Origin: Anaerolineae bacterium
GTDB lineage: Bacteria; Chloroflexota; Anaerolineae; 4572-78; J111
DNA: 64,000 nucleotides
Direction: 5' to 3'
Assembly (NCBI GenBank): GCA_023382535.1
Contig: JAHDWA010000028.1
Span: 46,880-110,879 of the forward strand
Shown here: in pieces, positions 16,395 to 24,820 of the stretch
Layout of the letters: every line of letters starts with the position of its first letter
Numbering within the stretch: position 1 is the stretch's first letter
Program-made: the position numbers and the translations under genes
Notes under the pieces: generated by a model
Databases searched by the model: none
What the model saw: the letters and a program-made list of their open reading frames with translations, nothing else
What the model was told of the DNA's origin: nothing

Positions 16395-16430
16395 GATGCT
16401 GCGGTTAGCCAGAACCCTAGCCGCAGCATC
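16395..16430 (+). repeat. intercistronic hairpin between EIIC2 and EIIB genes
   Basis: GATGCTGCGGTTA (16395-16407) pairs with TAGCCGCAGCATC (16418-16430), one G-U pair, ten-base loop. No T-run, so read-through is expected; suited to mRNA processing or stabilisation. Confidence 0.75.
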
Positions 16431-16458
16431 ACAGTAATCAAAATAATGGAGGAAAAAT

Positions 16459-16962
16459 ATGGGATTCTGGGATAGTTTCAAGAAAATTATGATCGGCGAA
16501 GCGCCCAAACCAGAAGAAAAAGCGGCTCCAGCAGTAGCGGTTGAAACCCAACCCGAAGCGCCGGCTACATCTGCACCAGCAGGTGACAGCCCCTATCGGC
16601 GCGTTAAAATTGAGCACGGCGCGCGTGGCTGGGGTGGCCCCCTGGTTATAGAGCCAAAACCCGACAAAAATTTGATTTACTGCGTTACCGGGGGCGGGAT
16701 TCACCCGGTGGCTCAACGGATCGCTGAGCTAACCGGCGGCCAGACATTTGACGGATTTCGCTCCAAGGCCGATTTTGAGCAGATTGCCGTAGCCGTTATT
16801 GACTGCGGCGGCACAGCCCGCGTAGGGGTATACCCTATGAAAGGAGTGCTCACGGTGGATATTCATGCCACGTCGCCTTCCGGCCCGCTGATGAAGTACA
16901 TCAAAGAAACCAACTTTGTGTCCGGGGTTACGGTTGACAACATCGTTTTGTTGGATGAATAA
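16459..16962 (+). CDS. PTS glucitol/sorbitol-type EIIB domain as a separate protein
   Basis: 167 aa; GGAGG precedes ATG 16459. Residues 1-45 are a charged, Ala/Pro-rich leader (KPEEKAAPAVAVE) that likely acts as a tether. Residues 46-167 match the N-terminal EIIB half of SrlE: VKIEHGARGWGGPLVI, AELTGGQTFDGF, VAVIDCGGTARVGVYP (phosphorylated Cys about 116), SGPLMKYIKETNFVSGV. It takes phosphate from EIIA and passes it to the incoming sugar. In E. coli this domain is at the front of one EIIBC chain; here it is a free protein encoded after its membrane partner. Confidence 0.92.
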   Translation: MGFWDSFKKIMIGEAPKPEEKAAPAVAVETQPEAPATSAPAGDSPYRRVKIEHGARGWGGPLVIEPKPDKNLIYCVTGGGIHPVAQRIAELTGGQTFDGFRSKADFEQIAVAVIDCGGTARVGVYPMKGVLTVDIHATSPSGPLMKYIKETNFVSGVTVDNIVLLDE

Positions 16963-16975
16963 GACTGCCTGGATA

Positions 16976-17087
16976 GATTCTTGACCCTCAACAAAACCAA
17001 AATTAGAGGATTTAGCTTGAGTCCTCTGTGCAGAATTCTTGACGCTCGACAAAACGAAACGTGGAGGATTTATCCCTAATTCCTCCG
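16976..17087 (+). repeat. tandem imperfect repeat with two covarying hairpins
   Basis: Two copies about 58 bases apart (from 16976 and 17034), each with TTCTTGAC, CTC-ACAAAAC, then a hairpin: AGAGGA/TCCTCT (17005-17010, 17022-17027) and GGAGGA/TCCTCC (17063-17068, 17081-17086). The outer pair changes A-T to G-C between copies while pairing is kept. No T-run. Lies between the EIIB and EIIA genes. Confidence 0.7.
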
Positions 17088-17127
17088 GTTAGGACCTTAT
17101 TGTTTATTGAATCCGAAGGACCAGCAG

Positions 17128-17502
17128 ATGAGTATTACCAAGTATGAAACGACAGTAACTAAACTCGGCCCGGTTACCCAAGATTTTATGGCAGAGGGCA
17201 TCCTGGTTTTCTTTCAAAATACTGTCCCGGATGAGCTGGCCGAAATTGCCATTTTACACACCCATAACAAACTTCAGCAAGAGGTTACAGCCGGCGATAA
17301 GCTTATCATTGATGACCAGCCCTTGACAATCTTATGTGTGGGTGAGGTGGCCAATGAAAATCTAGCCAATTTGGGGCACTTTGTGGTCAAATTTAACGGC
17401 TTGACCCAGCCAGAAATGCCCGGTGACATCTCTGTGCCCAGTGATGCCCCGATACCGCCTATTGCCCCAGGCACAATTGTCAAGATTGTTGGTGAAAATT
17501 AA
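17128..17502 (+). CDS. srlB: PTS glucitol/sorbitol-type EIIA
   Basis: 124 aa from ATG 17128, with GAAGGA 8 bases upstream; a TTG at 17107 in frame is less likely. Matches SrlB/GutB: MAEGILVFFQNTVPDELAEI, the phosphorylation site ILHTHN (first His), ITAGDKLII-like turn (VTAGDKLIIDD), and LGHFVVKFNG. Accepts phosphate from HPr and hands it to the EIIB Cys. A Pro-rich tail end (SVPSDAPIPPIAPGTIVKIV) is family-typical. With 15242, 15832 and 16459 the substrate-specific part of the PTS is complete. Confidence 0.93.
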   Translation: MSITKYETTVTKLGPVTQDFMAEGILVFFQNTVPDELAEIAILHTHNKLQQEVTAGDKLIIDDQPLTILCVGEVANENLANLGHFVVKFNGLTQPEMPGDISVPSDAPIPPIAPGTIVKIVGEN

Positions 17503-17565
17503 TTCGATCGGTTCCGTTCGGAGACCGATGCCCTGTTTGAGATTTAACCCTTGAAAGGCTAAAAA

Positions 17566-18867
17566 ATGACTCTACAAAACTTGCTTCGGGAGTACCAGCA
17601 GGCCGGCAAGCTTATAAAAGTTGGCCTCGTTGGGGCCGGCCAGATGGGTGAAGGGTTGATTTGCCAGATGGAAAAGATGTATGGGATGCGTGCTTTTGCC
17701 GTGGCCGATGTAGTCCCGGGTCGAGCCGTCCAGGCGCTGCAATCTGCCAGTCTGTCTGATGACCAGATTGTTGAAACAAATCACCTGGACCTGGCCGTGA
17801 CTGCGATTGAGGAGGGGCGCCGGTTAGCCACCAACGACTCCGCCCTCCTGGCCCAAATCCCTAATATAGACATCGTTGTTGAAGCTACCGGCATTCCAGA
17901 AATTGGAGCGCAGGTCGCCCTCGATGCCATTCTCAACCGCAAGCATGTGCTGCAAATGAACGTAGAAACGGATGCCACGGTCGGCTATCTCTTGCGAAAA
18001 ATGGCCAGGGCCGCCCAGGTGGTCTATACCCTCACCGCCGGCGATGAACCCGGCACTACGATGGAACTCTTTGACTTTGCCAGCAGCCTGGGTTTTGAGG
18101 TTGTCTGCGCCGGTAAAGGTAAAAATAATCCTCTTGACCGGACCTCTAATCCCGCCACCGTGGCCGAAAAGGCCAAAATGAGACAGATGAATCCCAAAAT
18201 GCTGGCCTCGTTTGAGGATGGCACCAAAACGATGGTCGAAATGACTTCGCTGGGCAACGCTATCGGTTTTGTGCCGGATGTACGCGGGATGCATGGTCCT
18301 GCGGTTACCGCCGCCACGCTTTCAAAGGTGTATGTCCCCAAAGAAGCCGGGGGGATTTTGAACCAGACCGGGGTGGTGGAATATGGCTTGGGGGTTTCTC
18401 CCGGTGTCTTTGTGGTCTTTACCACCGATCACCCCAAGATTATCCGTGACCTGCAATACCTGAGCATGGGCAGCGGCCCTTACTGGGCGCTTTACCGTCC
18501 CTACCACCTGACCAGCCTGGAAACGCCCATTTCCATCGCCCGCGCCGTGTTGAAGGGCGAAACGACCGCCGCTACGGATCGCCTGCCTGTGGCCGAAACT
18601 ATTACGGTTGCCAAAAAAGATTTGAAGGCCGGCGAAACTGTTGACGGCCTGGGCGGCTTCTGTGTCTATGGGCTGATTGAGCGGGCCAATACTGCCCGTA
18701 AAGAGGGATTGCTGCCGCTGGGCCTGGCCCCAGGGAGCCAACTGTTGCGCGATGTGTCACAAGGCGATCCAGTCACCTATGCCGACGTTAAGCTGGATGA
18801 ATCGCTGACCATTGTTCATTTGCGGCGGCTGCAAGATCAGCAGGTGGCCGCTGCTATGGGCCAATAG
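17566..18867 (+). CDS. NAD(P)-dependent oxidoreductase with C-terminal SAF domain
   Basis: 433 aa; ATG 17566 after GAAAGG. N-terminal Rossmann fold of the homoserine-dehydrogenase type (KVGLVGAGQMGEGLICQME, VVEATGIPEIGA), a catalytic-type middle domain (YTLTAGDEPGTTMELFDFA, CAGKGKNNPLD), and a C-terminal SAF domain (PVAETITVAKKDLKAGETVDGLGG...). The family recurs in sugar and polyol operons and is thought to oxidise or reduce a phosphorylated or acidic sugar; exact reactions are known only for a few members. Standing directly after a polyol-type PTS, in the place of a sorbitol-6-phosphate dehydrogenase, it is the best candidate to act on the imported phosphate ester. Substrate unproven. Confidence 0.8.
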   Translation: MTLQNLLREYQQAGKLIKVGLVGAGQMGEGLICQMEKMYGMRAFAVADVVPGRAVQALQSASLSDDQIVETNHLDLAVTAIEEGRRLATNDSALLAQIPNIDIVVEATGIPEIGAQVALDAILNRKHVLQMNVETDATVGYLLRKMARAAQVVYTLTAGDEPGTTMELFDFASSLGFEVVCAGKGKNNPLDRTSNPATVAEKAKMRQMNPKMLASFEDGTKTMVEMTSLGNAIGFVPDVRGMHGPAVTAATLSKVYVPKEAGGILNQTGVVEYGLGVSPGVFVVFTTDHPKIIRDLQYLSMGSGPYWALYRPYHLTSLETPISIARAVLKGETTAATDRLPVAETITVAKKDLKAGETVDGLGGFCVYGLIERANTARKEGLLPLGLAPGSQLLRDVSQGDPVTYADVKLDESLTIVHLRRLQDQQVAAAMGQ

Positions 18868-19002
18868 CGGGTCCATGAGCATTGGGCCAATTCAATGGTC
18901 AATGCTTTGGCCCGGGCCGATGCTCTTGAATTTGTTAGCCAACTCACCACCATTACCTACCAAACAGGTCTGATGCCGGCACTTTCTACAAAAAATCAAT
19001 AA
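18868..19002 (+). other. open 44-codon extension after the amber stop of the SAF oxidoreductase
   Basis: The frame stays open from the base after the TAG stop at 18865 to TAA at 19000-19002 and has protein-like composition (NSMVNALARADALEFVSQL, TTITYQTGLMPAL). An internal ATG at 18895 could give 35 aa, but lacks a ribosome site. It may be a remnant of a lost gene part, a small protein, or chance. Confidence 0.3.
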
Positions 19003-19020
19003 ACCAAGGGAGCATAAAAA

Positions 19021-19299
19021 ATGGTAGAAACAACAATTACCATCAACCATCCGGTCGGCCTGCATGCCAGACCCGCTGTTACTTTTGTGCAAACTGCCAG
19101 TAAGTTCCAATCAAAAATCATGCTGACAAACCTCACCCGTAACAGCGCCGAAGTCAACGCCAAGAGTATTGTCAGCGTCGTCAAAGCCGCCGTGGCCCAG
19201 GGTCATACCATTCGCTTGACGGCCGACGGTGACGACGCTCAAGCAGCAGTAGACACCCTGACTCAGTTGATTGCCGATAATTTTGGCGAGGCCGTATGA
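19021..19299 (+). CDS. ptsH: HPr phosphocarrier protein, first copy
   Basis: 92 aa; GGGAG before ATG 19021. Phosphorylated by EI at His15 in GLHARPAV and then phosphorylates EIIA. The region around the regulatory serine reads [15 protein letters not shown]; the serine (49) remains, but the hydrophobic patch that HPr kinase and CcpA read in Firmicutes (SIMGVMSL) is altered. The stop overlaps the start of the EI gene (ATGA), so the two are coupled. Length and fold ordinary for HPr. Confidence 0.95.
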   Translation: MVETTITINHPVGLHARPAVTFVQTASKFQSKIMLTNLTRNSAEVNAKSIVSVVKAAVAQGHTIRLTADGDDAQAAVDTLTQLIADNFGEAV

Positions 19300-21002
19300 T
19301 CCGCCTGACCGGGATAGCCGCCAGCCAGGGCATTGCCATCGGCCCGGCTTTTGTCTACCGGCCCGAACCGCTTACCTTTGAGCGCCGCATGATTCAAACC
19401 CCCTTGGCCGAAGTTGACCGCCTGATCCAGGCCATCGAGGCCGTGCAAGGCATGCTGGTGGCGCTTCAAGAACATACCCAGGAGACGATTGGCAAGGAAG
19501 AGGCGCAGATATTTGAAGCGCACCGGATGTTTTTAACCGACCCTGTTTTTGCCGACGAGATCAAGCAGATTATCCAAGAAGAACACATTAACGCAGAAGC
19601 GGCGGTTGAACGGGTTTCCAACCAACTGATCGTCGAATTTGAAGCGATTGATGATGACTACTTCCGGCAGCGCAAAGGCGACATCAAAGACGTGGCCCAA
19701 CGGCTGCTCCGCCAGCTCCTGGGGTTGGAAGAAACAACCTTAAGCGCCCTGACCCAACCGGCCATCATTATTGCCCACGATCTGACCCCTTCCGACACGG
19801 CTTCACTCAACCGCAAAATGGCTCTGGGGCTGTGTACCGAAATTGGCAGCAGCACTTCCCACACGGCCATTCTGTCACGCAGCCTGGATATCCCCGCAGT
19901 GGTGGGGGTGGGCCAGATCGAAATCTCGTCCGGGGTCCAGGTCATTATTGATGGCAGTACCGGCCACTTACTGATTGACCCTGATGAGGGAACCCTGTCC
20001 GAATATCAGGCCAAACAAAAGGTTCACCAGCAGGCTCGCGCCCTGGAGATTGCTCAGGCCCAAGAGCCAGCCCTCACCGCCGATGGCTACGAGGTTGAGG
20101 TCGTGGCGAATATTGGCAGCGTTGCCGACGCTGAGCAGGCCATCCAGATGGGCGCCAAAGGGGTGGGCCTGCTGCGAACCGAGTTTCTTTTTTTGCAGGG
20201 GGACACGCTGCCCTCAGAGGAGGAGCAGTACCGCATCTATCGCGCTATTGCCGATGTCTTTCAGCAACTACCCCTGATTGTGCGCACCCTGGACGTGGGC
20301 GGCGATAAGGAACTGCCCAGTATTGATCTACCCAGGGAGCAAAACCCCTTTTTGGGCCTGCGGGCGATCCGCTTGTGCCTGGCCCGCCCCGAATTATTTC
20401 AAGTTCAACTGCGGGCTATTTTGCGCGCCGGCTATGAGCGAAACGTAAAAATTATGTTTCCTATGATCGGCTCCGAGGATGAGTTACAGCAAGCTTTAGC
20501 CCAGTTGGCCCAAGCCAAAGCTGATTTACAGGCCCGCGGCGTCCCCTACGCCGCCAACCTTGAAGTAGGCATTATGATTGAAATCCCCTCTGCGGCGGTC
20601 CTGGCCGATGTACTGGCTCCGCAGGTGGATTTCTTTAGCATTGGCACCAACGACCTGGCCCAGTACACCCTGGCCGTAGACCGGACCAATGAACAGGTCG
20701 CCCATCTGGCCGACCCGCTTCACCCGGCCGTGATCCGGCTCATCCAGCAGGTGATTCAGGCCGCCCACCAGCATGGTAAATGGGTGGGCCTGTGCGGTGA
20801 GATGGCCGGCGACCCGGTTGCCGTACCCTTACTGCTGGGGTTAGGGCTGGACGAATTTAGTATGGCAGCCACGGCCATACCCTCAGTTAAAGCCCTCCTG
20901 CGTAAATTAACGCGGGAACAGGCTCAAAATATCGCCCACCAATGCCTGCGCCTGCCTAACCTCCAGCGTGTACGTGAGTTTTTGCGCAGTGACATTTTGT
21001 AA
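19296..21002 (+). CDS. ptsI: PTS enzyme I (PEP-protein phosphotransferase)
   Basis: 568 aa. Takes phosphate from PEP and gives it to HPr in the cytosol. N-terminal HPr-binding and swivelling domain with the phosphorylated His at 189 in [13 protein letters not shown], the same number as in E. coli. C-terminal PEP-binding barrel: [53 protein letters not shown] and LCGEMAGDP with the active-site Cys. Full length. Encoded inside the sugar operon instead of in a stand-alone ptsHI operon; no other EI is visible here. Confidence 0.98.
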   Translation: MIRLTGIAASQGIAIGPAFVYRPEPLTFERRMIQTPLAEVDRLIQAIEAVQGMLVALQEHTQETIGKEEAQIFEAHRMFLTDPVFADEIKQIIQEEHINAEAAVERVSNQLIVEFEAIDDDYFRQRKGDIKDVAQRLLRQLLGLEETTLSALTQPAIIIAHDLTPSDTASLNRKMALGLCTEIGSSTSHTAILSRSLDIPAVVGVGQIEISSGVQVIIDGSTGHLLIDPDEGTLSEYQAKQKVHQQARALEIAQAQEPALTADGYEVEVVANIGSVADAEQAIQMGAKGVGLLRTEFLFLQGDTLPSEEEQYRIYRAIADVFQQLPLIVRTLDVGGDKELPSIDLPREQNPFLGLRAIRLCLARPELFQVQLRAILRAGYERNVKIMFPMIGSEDELQQALAQLAQAKADLQARGVPYAANLEVGIMIEIPSAAVLADVLAPQVDFFSIGTNDLAQYTLAVDRTNEQVAHLADPLHPAVIRLIQQVIQAAHQHGKWVGLCGEMAGDPVAVPLLLGLGLDEFSMAATAIPSVKALLRKLTREQAQNIAHQCLRLPNLQRVREFLRSDIL

Positions 21003-21039
21003 CCCATCTCTTAACTTTAGAACATTGTGAGGAATTAGA

Positions 21040-23115
21040 ATGGATAGAGCTATTCAACAGGATTCGACCACAGAAATTGATCTTTCGGTAGAAAAGCTGC
21101 GGGAGATGTTATATCAGATGTATCTGATCCGCGACTTTGAAGAAGCAGCGCAGCAGCAGTATTACGCTGGTAAAGTTCACGGCACTATGCACCTCTTCAT
21201 CGGCGAAGAAGCCGTAGCCGTCGGCGCTTGCGCAGCCCTGCGCCCCGACGATCAAATTACCTCGACCCATCGCGGTCACGGTCACGCCATTGCCAAAGGG
21301 CAGGATGTGCGCGGCATGATGGCCGAATTGCTGGGCAAATCTAGCGGCGTCTGCCGGGGCCGGGGCGGTTCCATGCACATGGCCGACCTCGGTCTGGGCA
21401 GCCTGGGGGCCAACGGCATTGTGGCCGGCAGTATTCCTCTCTCCGTCGGAGCCGGCCTGAGCGCCCGCATGCAGGGTACCGACCGGGTGGTTGTCTGCTT
21501 CTTTGGCGATGGCGCTTCTAACAACGCCAACTTCCACGAAAGTCTGAATATGGCCTCGATCTGGAAGCTGCCCGTCATTTTTTTGTGTGAAAACAACCAG
21601 TACGCCATGTCAATGCCCGCCTACCGGGCTGTCTCGGCGGCCAGCATCTCCGACCGGGCCATCGCTTACAGCATGCCCGGCGAAACAGTGGACGGAATGA
21701 ATCCCCTGGAAGTATACCAGGCGGTTAAACGGGCTGCGGCCCGCGCCCGCGCCGGCGAAGGCCCCACCCTCGTCGAGGCAGTCACCTATCGTTACACCGG
21801 CCACTCCCGCAGCGACAAACAGGTTTATCGCACCAAAGAAGAAGTGGAGGAATGGAAAGGCTATGATCCCATCCCCAATTTCCAAAACTGGCTGATTGCT
21901 CAGGGTCATTTGACCCAGGCCGAGGCCGACGAAATTGTGGCTAAAGTGCAGGCCGACATCGCCGACTCGATCGCCTTTGCCGAGGCCAGTGAAGAACCAA
22001 AAGTAGAAAATCTGCTGCGCGATGTTTACACCGAAGAACCGGACGTCAAGGCCAACCCGGAGCAGGTTTTACCCGGCTGGATGCAGCGCACCTTTGGCCC
22101 GGCCACCCCGATTTCGCCCCCTAAAGGCTCACGAGAGATCACTTTTTCCGAGGCCCTGCGTGAAGCGATGGACCAGGCTATGGAACGCGATGAGCGCGTC
22201 TTCCTGATTGGCGAAGACATTGGCGCCTATGGCGGGGCCTTTGGCGTGACCGGCGACTTGATTCACCGCTTTGGTTCGGAACGCGTGCGTGACACGCCCA
22301 TTTCGGAAAACTGCATCGCCGGCACAGCCATCGGGGCCGGGATGACCGGTATGCGGGCGGTGGCCGAGATGCAGTTTATGGATTTTGTGACCCTGGCTAT
22401 GGAGCAAACGGTTTTGCAGGGCGCCAAAATTCGTTATATGTTTGGTGGCAAAGCTTCGGTCAATATGGTTCTGCGGCTGCCGGGCGGCTGCGGCACCGGT
22501 GCTGCGGCCCAGCACTCCGAGAGCCTGGAGTCGTGGTTTGTCAACGTGCCGGGGTTAAAGGTGGTTGCTCCCAGCACCCCTTACGAAGCCAAAGGGCTTT
22601 TACTGGCGGCCATCGCCGACAGCAACCCCATCATGTTTGTCGAGCACAAATTGTTGTACAAAACCAAGGGGCCGGTCCCCGAAGAGCCGTACATGATCCC
22701 GCTGGGCAAAGCCGACATCAAGCGCTCCGGCCAGCATGTGACCATCGTCGCGGCCTCGCTCATGACCCTGCGCGCCCTGGAAGCGGCCGAGAAGTTAGCC
22801 CAGGAAGGAATCGAGGCCGAGGTGGTTGACCTGCGCACCCTGAAGCCCTACGACGCCGCCACCCTTATCAGCTCGGTCAAAAAGACCGGGCGACTGTTGG
22901 TCGTCCACGAAGCGCCGCTCATCGGCGGTTACGGCGGCGAAATTGCGGCCATGATTGCCCAGAGTGAAGCTTTTGCTTACCTGGAAGCGCCCATTGTCCG
23001 GCTGGGCGGCGCAGATGTACCCATTCCTTACAATCGCAATCTGGAAAAGGCGGCCGTGCCCCAGGTCGAAGATATTATCACCGCCACCCGGCGGCTGCAC
23101 CGGCTGGAGATTTGA
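21040..23115 (+). CDS. 2-oxoacid dehydrogenase E1, alpha and beta fused (pyruvate/acetoin type)
   Basis: 691 aa. Residues 1-340 are the alpha part: [33 protein letters not shown], and the ThDP motif [18 protein letters not shown]...NN. Residues 365-691 are the beta part: [47 protein letters not shown], and [17 protein letters not shown]. Members decarboxylate pyruvate, acetoin or branched 2-oxoacids and load the acyl group on lipoyl-E2. Alpha and beta are usually two proteins; here they form one chain. The AcoA/AcoB and PdhA/PdhB lines are closest. It follows ptsI by 37 bases, and E2 follows by one base; no E3 is in the window. Confidence 0.93.
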   Translation: MDRAIQQDSTTEIDLSVEKLREMLYQMYLIRDFEEAAQQQYYAGKVHGTMHLFIGEEAVAVGACAALRPDDQITSTHRGHGHAIAKGQDVRGMMAELLGKSSGVCRGRGGSMHMADLGLGSLGANGIVAGSIPLSVGAGLSARMQGTDRVVVCFFGDGASNNANFHESLNMASIWKLPVIFLCENNQYAMSMPAYRAVSAASISDRAIAYSMPGETVDGMNPLEVYQAVKRAAARARAGEGPTLVEAVTYRYTGHSRSDKQVYRTKEEVEEWKGYDPIPNFQNWLIAQGHLTQAEADEIVAKVQADIADSIAFAEASEEPKVENLLRDVYTEEPDVKANPEQVLPGWMQRTFGPATPISPPKGSREITFSEALREAMDQAMERDERVFLIGEDIGAYGGAFGVTGDLIHRFGSERVRDTPISENCIAGTAIGAGMTGMRAVAEMQFMDFVTLAMEQTVLQGAKIRYMFGGKASVNMVLRLPGGCGTGAAAQHSESLESWFVNVPGLKVVAPSTPYEAKGLLLAAIADSNPIMFVEHKLLYKTKGPVPEEPYMIPLGKADIKRSGQHVTIVAASLMTLRALEAAEKLAQEGIEAEVVDLRTLKPYDAATLISSVKKTGRLLVVHEAPLIGGYGGEIAAMIAQSEAFAYLEAPIVRLGGADVPIPYNRNLEKAAVPQVEDIITATRRLHRLEI

Positions 23116-23116
23116 C

Positions 23117-24472
23117 ATGCCTACGCCCATCATTATGCCCAAGTTTGAGATGGCCCAGGAAACCGGCACGGTCTCCAAGTGGCTGAAACAAGAAGGCGAC
23201 CCGGTCGAAAAAGGTGAGCCGATTTTAGAAGTCGAGACAGATAAGATTAACATGGAAGTGGAGTCGCCGGCCAGCGGCATCTTGGGGGGAATTTCAGCCG
23301 GCCCCGGCGCAGTCATCCCCATCGGCCAGGCCATTGCCTATATTCTTAAACCCGGCGAGACGCTGCCACAACCAAGTGCGCCTACCCCGATAGAAGCAGC
23401 GGCTCCTGTGCCTGCCGACCACCCCGCAGAACGAGCCACTCCCGTAGCCGAACGGCTGGCTCAGGCGCACGGCCTGGATGTGCAGGCCCTGCCCCGCTCG
23501 GCAGGGCGGCTGACTAAAGCCGATGTGGAGAGTTTTCTGGCCACTCAGGAAACTCAGACTTTTGAGGTTTTGGGAACCTCAACGGTCTCACCGGATAAAC
23601 TCAAAGCCGTTCCGGCAGCGCGGCGGCTGGCTCACGAATTGGGGGTTGATCTGGCCGCCGTCAGTGGCAGCGGGCCGGCCGGGCGCATTCAATCGGCAGA
23701 TGTGCAGCAGGCCGCCCGGCAGAGGGCCGCCACTCCTGCGCCAGCAGCGCCGCTTGCGTCAATCCCTACGGCCGAAGCCGGCCAACCGGCCATTCGCCGC
23801 GCAGTGCCTCTGACCACGATGCGCCGCACCATTGCCGAGCGGCTGACCGCTGCTGCCCGCGATATTCCACAGTTCACGGTCAGCCTTGAAGTTGAGATGA
23901 GCCGGGCGCAGCAAATCGTTGACGAGGCGCGGACGATCCCGGACGGATCGCGGGTCACCTTAACCGCTTTGCTGGTTAAAGCTTGCGCCTGGACCCTGGC
24001 CCGGCATCCGGCAGTCAATGCCTCGTTCAACCAGGACAGCATTCTGGAGTGGGCTGAAATAAATATCGGCGTGGCCGCGGCCGTTGAGGCCGGGCTGATC
24101 GTTCCGGTAATTTGCCAGGCCGACCGCTTGAACCTGGGCGAAATTTCCATGCAACTGAACGATCTGGGCGCCCGCGCCCGAGAAGGCAAGCTGCGACCCG
24201 AAGAGCTGCGCGGCGGCACCTTTACCATTTCTAATTTGGGGATGTTCGGGGTGGAGCACTTTACCGCCATCATCAATCCGCCCCAGGCCGCCATTCTGGC
24301 CGTAGGGCGCATCGTCAAGCGGCCCATTGTCACCGAGGATGAGCAGATTGTAGCCAGGCCGATGTCCGATCTCACCCTTACCGCCGATCACCGGGTTATT
24401 GACGGAGCGAAAGCTGCCCAATTCCTGGCCGATTTAAAGCATGTCCTCGAACACCCTGGGGCTTTGGTCTAA
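23117..24472 (+). CDS. dihydrolipoamide acyltransferase (E2)
   Basis: 451 aa from ATG 23117, one base after the E1 stop; in-frame starts inside the E1 gene are rejected because the lipoyl domain begins MPTPIIMPKFEMAQETG. Order: one lipoyl domain with Lys43 in EVETDKINMEVESP, a peripheral-subunit-binding domain (VAERLAQAHGLDVQAL), a second PSBD-like stretch (PAARRLAHELGVDLAAVSGS), Ala/Pro linkers, and the catalytic domain with FTISNLGMFGVEHFTAIINP and LTADHRVIDGA (HxxxDG active site). The two binding-domain copies are unusual but known. Transfers the acyl group to CoA. Confidence 0.94.
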   Translation: MPTPIIMPKFEMAQETGTVSKWLKQEGDPVEKGEPILEVETDKINMEVESPASGILGGISAGPGAVIPIGQAIAYILKPGETLPQPSAPTPIEAAAPVPADHPAERATPVAERLAQAHGLDVQALPRSAGRLTKADVESFLATQETQTFEVLGTSTVSPDKLKAVPAARRLAHELGVDLAAVSGSGPAGRIQSADVQQAARQRAATPAPAAPLASIPTAEAGQPAIRRAVPLTTMRRTIAERLTAAARDIPQFTVSLEVEMSRAQQIVDEARTIPDGSRVTLTALLVKACAWTLARHPAVNASFNQDSILEWAEINIGVAAAVEAGLIVPVICQADRLNLGEISMQLNDLGARAREGKLRPEELRGGTFTISNLGMFGVEHFTAIINPPQAAILAVGRIVKRPIVTEDEQIVARPMSDLTLTADHRVIDGAKAAQFLADLKHVLEHPGALV

Positions 24473-24515
24473 ATTAACCGCTATTGATACCGGCAGGCAT
24501 AGAGGTAGGAAACGT

Positions 24516-24800
24516 ATGATCGAAACGACGCTGACGGTCAAACATAAACTTGGGCTTCACGCCCGGCCCGCCGCCCTGTTTGTCCAAACAGCCAGCAGAT
24601 TTGTCTCCAAAATTAGCGTGACAAATGTGACCCGCCAGAAAAAAACCGCCGACGCCAAAAGTATCCTGGGTGTGTTGACCATCGGCGTGGCCCAAAATCA
24701 CACCATTACCCTCACCGCCGATGGCCCTGACGCCGAAGCCGCCATCAACAGCCTGACTGAACTTGTCGAAAACAATTTCGGCGAGGCGGAAAGTGTATGA
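24516..24800 (+). CDS. HPr phosphocarrier protein, second copy
   Basis: 94 aa from ATG 24516 with AGGTAGGA upstream. Clearly a paralogue of the 19021 product: same opening (IETTLTVKHKLGLHARPAA, His15) and same end (NNFGEAESV). Here the regulatory-serine patch is KSILGVLTIGVAQN, nearer to the Firmicutes consensus than in the first copy. It closes the operon after E2, 20 bases before the end of a convergent gene. Possible roles: regulatory HPr, or carrier for a different EIIA. No terminator is evident, only a weak GGAGTA/TACTCT symmetry near 24832. Confidence 0.93.
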   Translation: MIETTLTVKHKLGLHARPAALFVQTASRFVSKISVTNVTRQKKTADAKSILGVLTIGVAQNHTITLTADGPDAEAAINSLTELVENNFGEAESV

Positions 24801-24820
24801 TTGGTTAATCCCGGCCTTAT

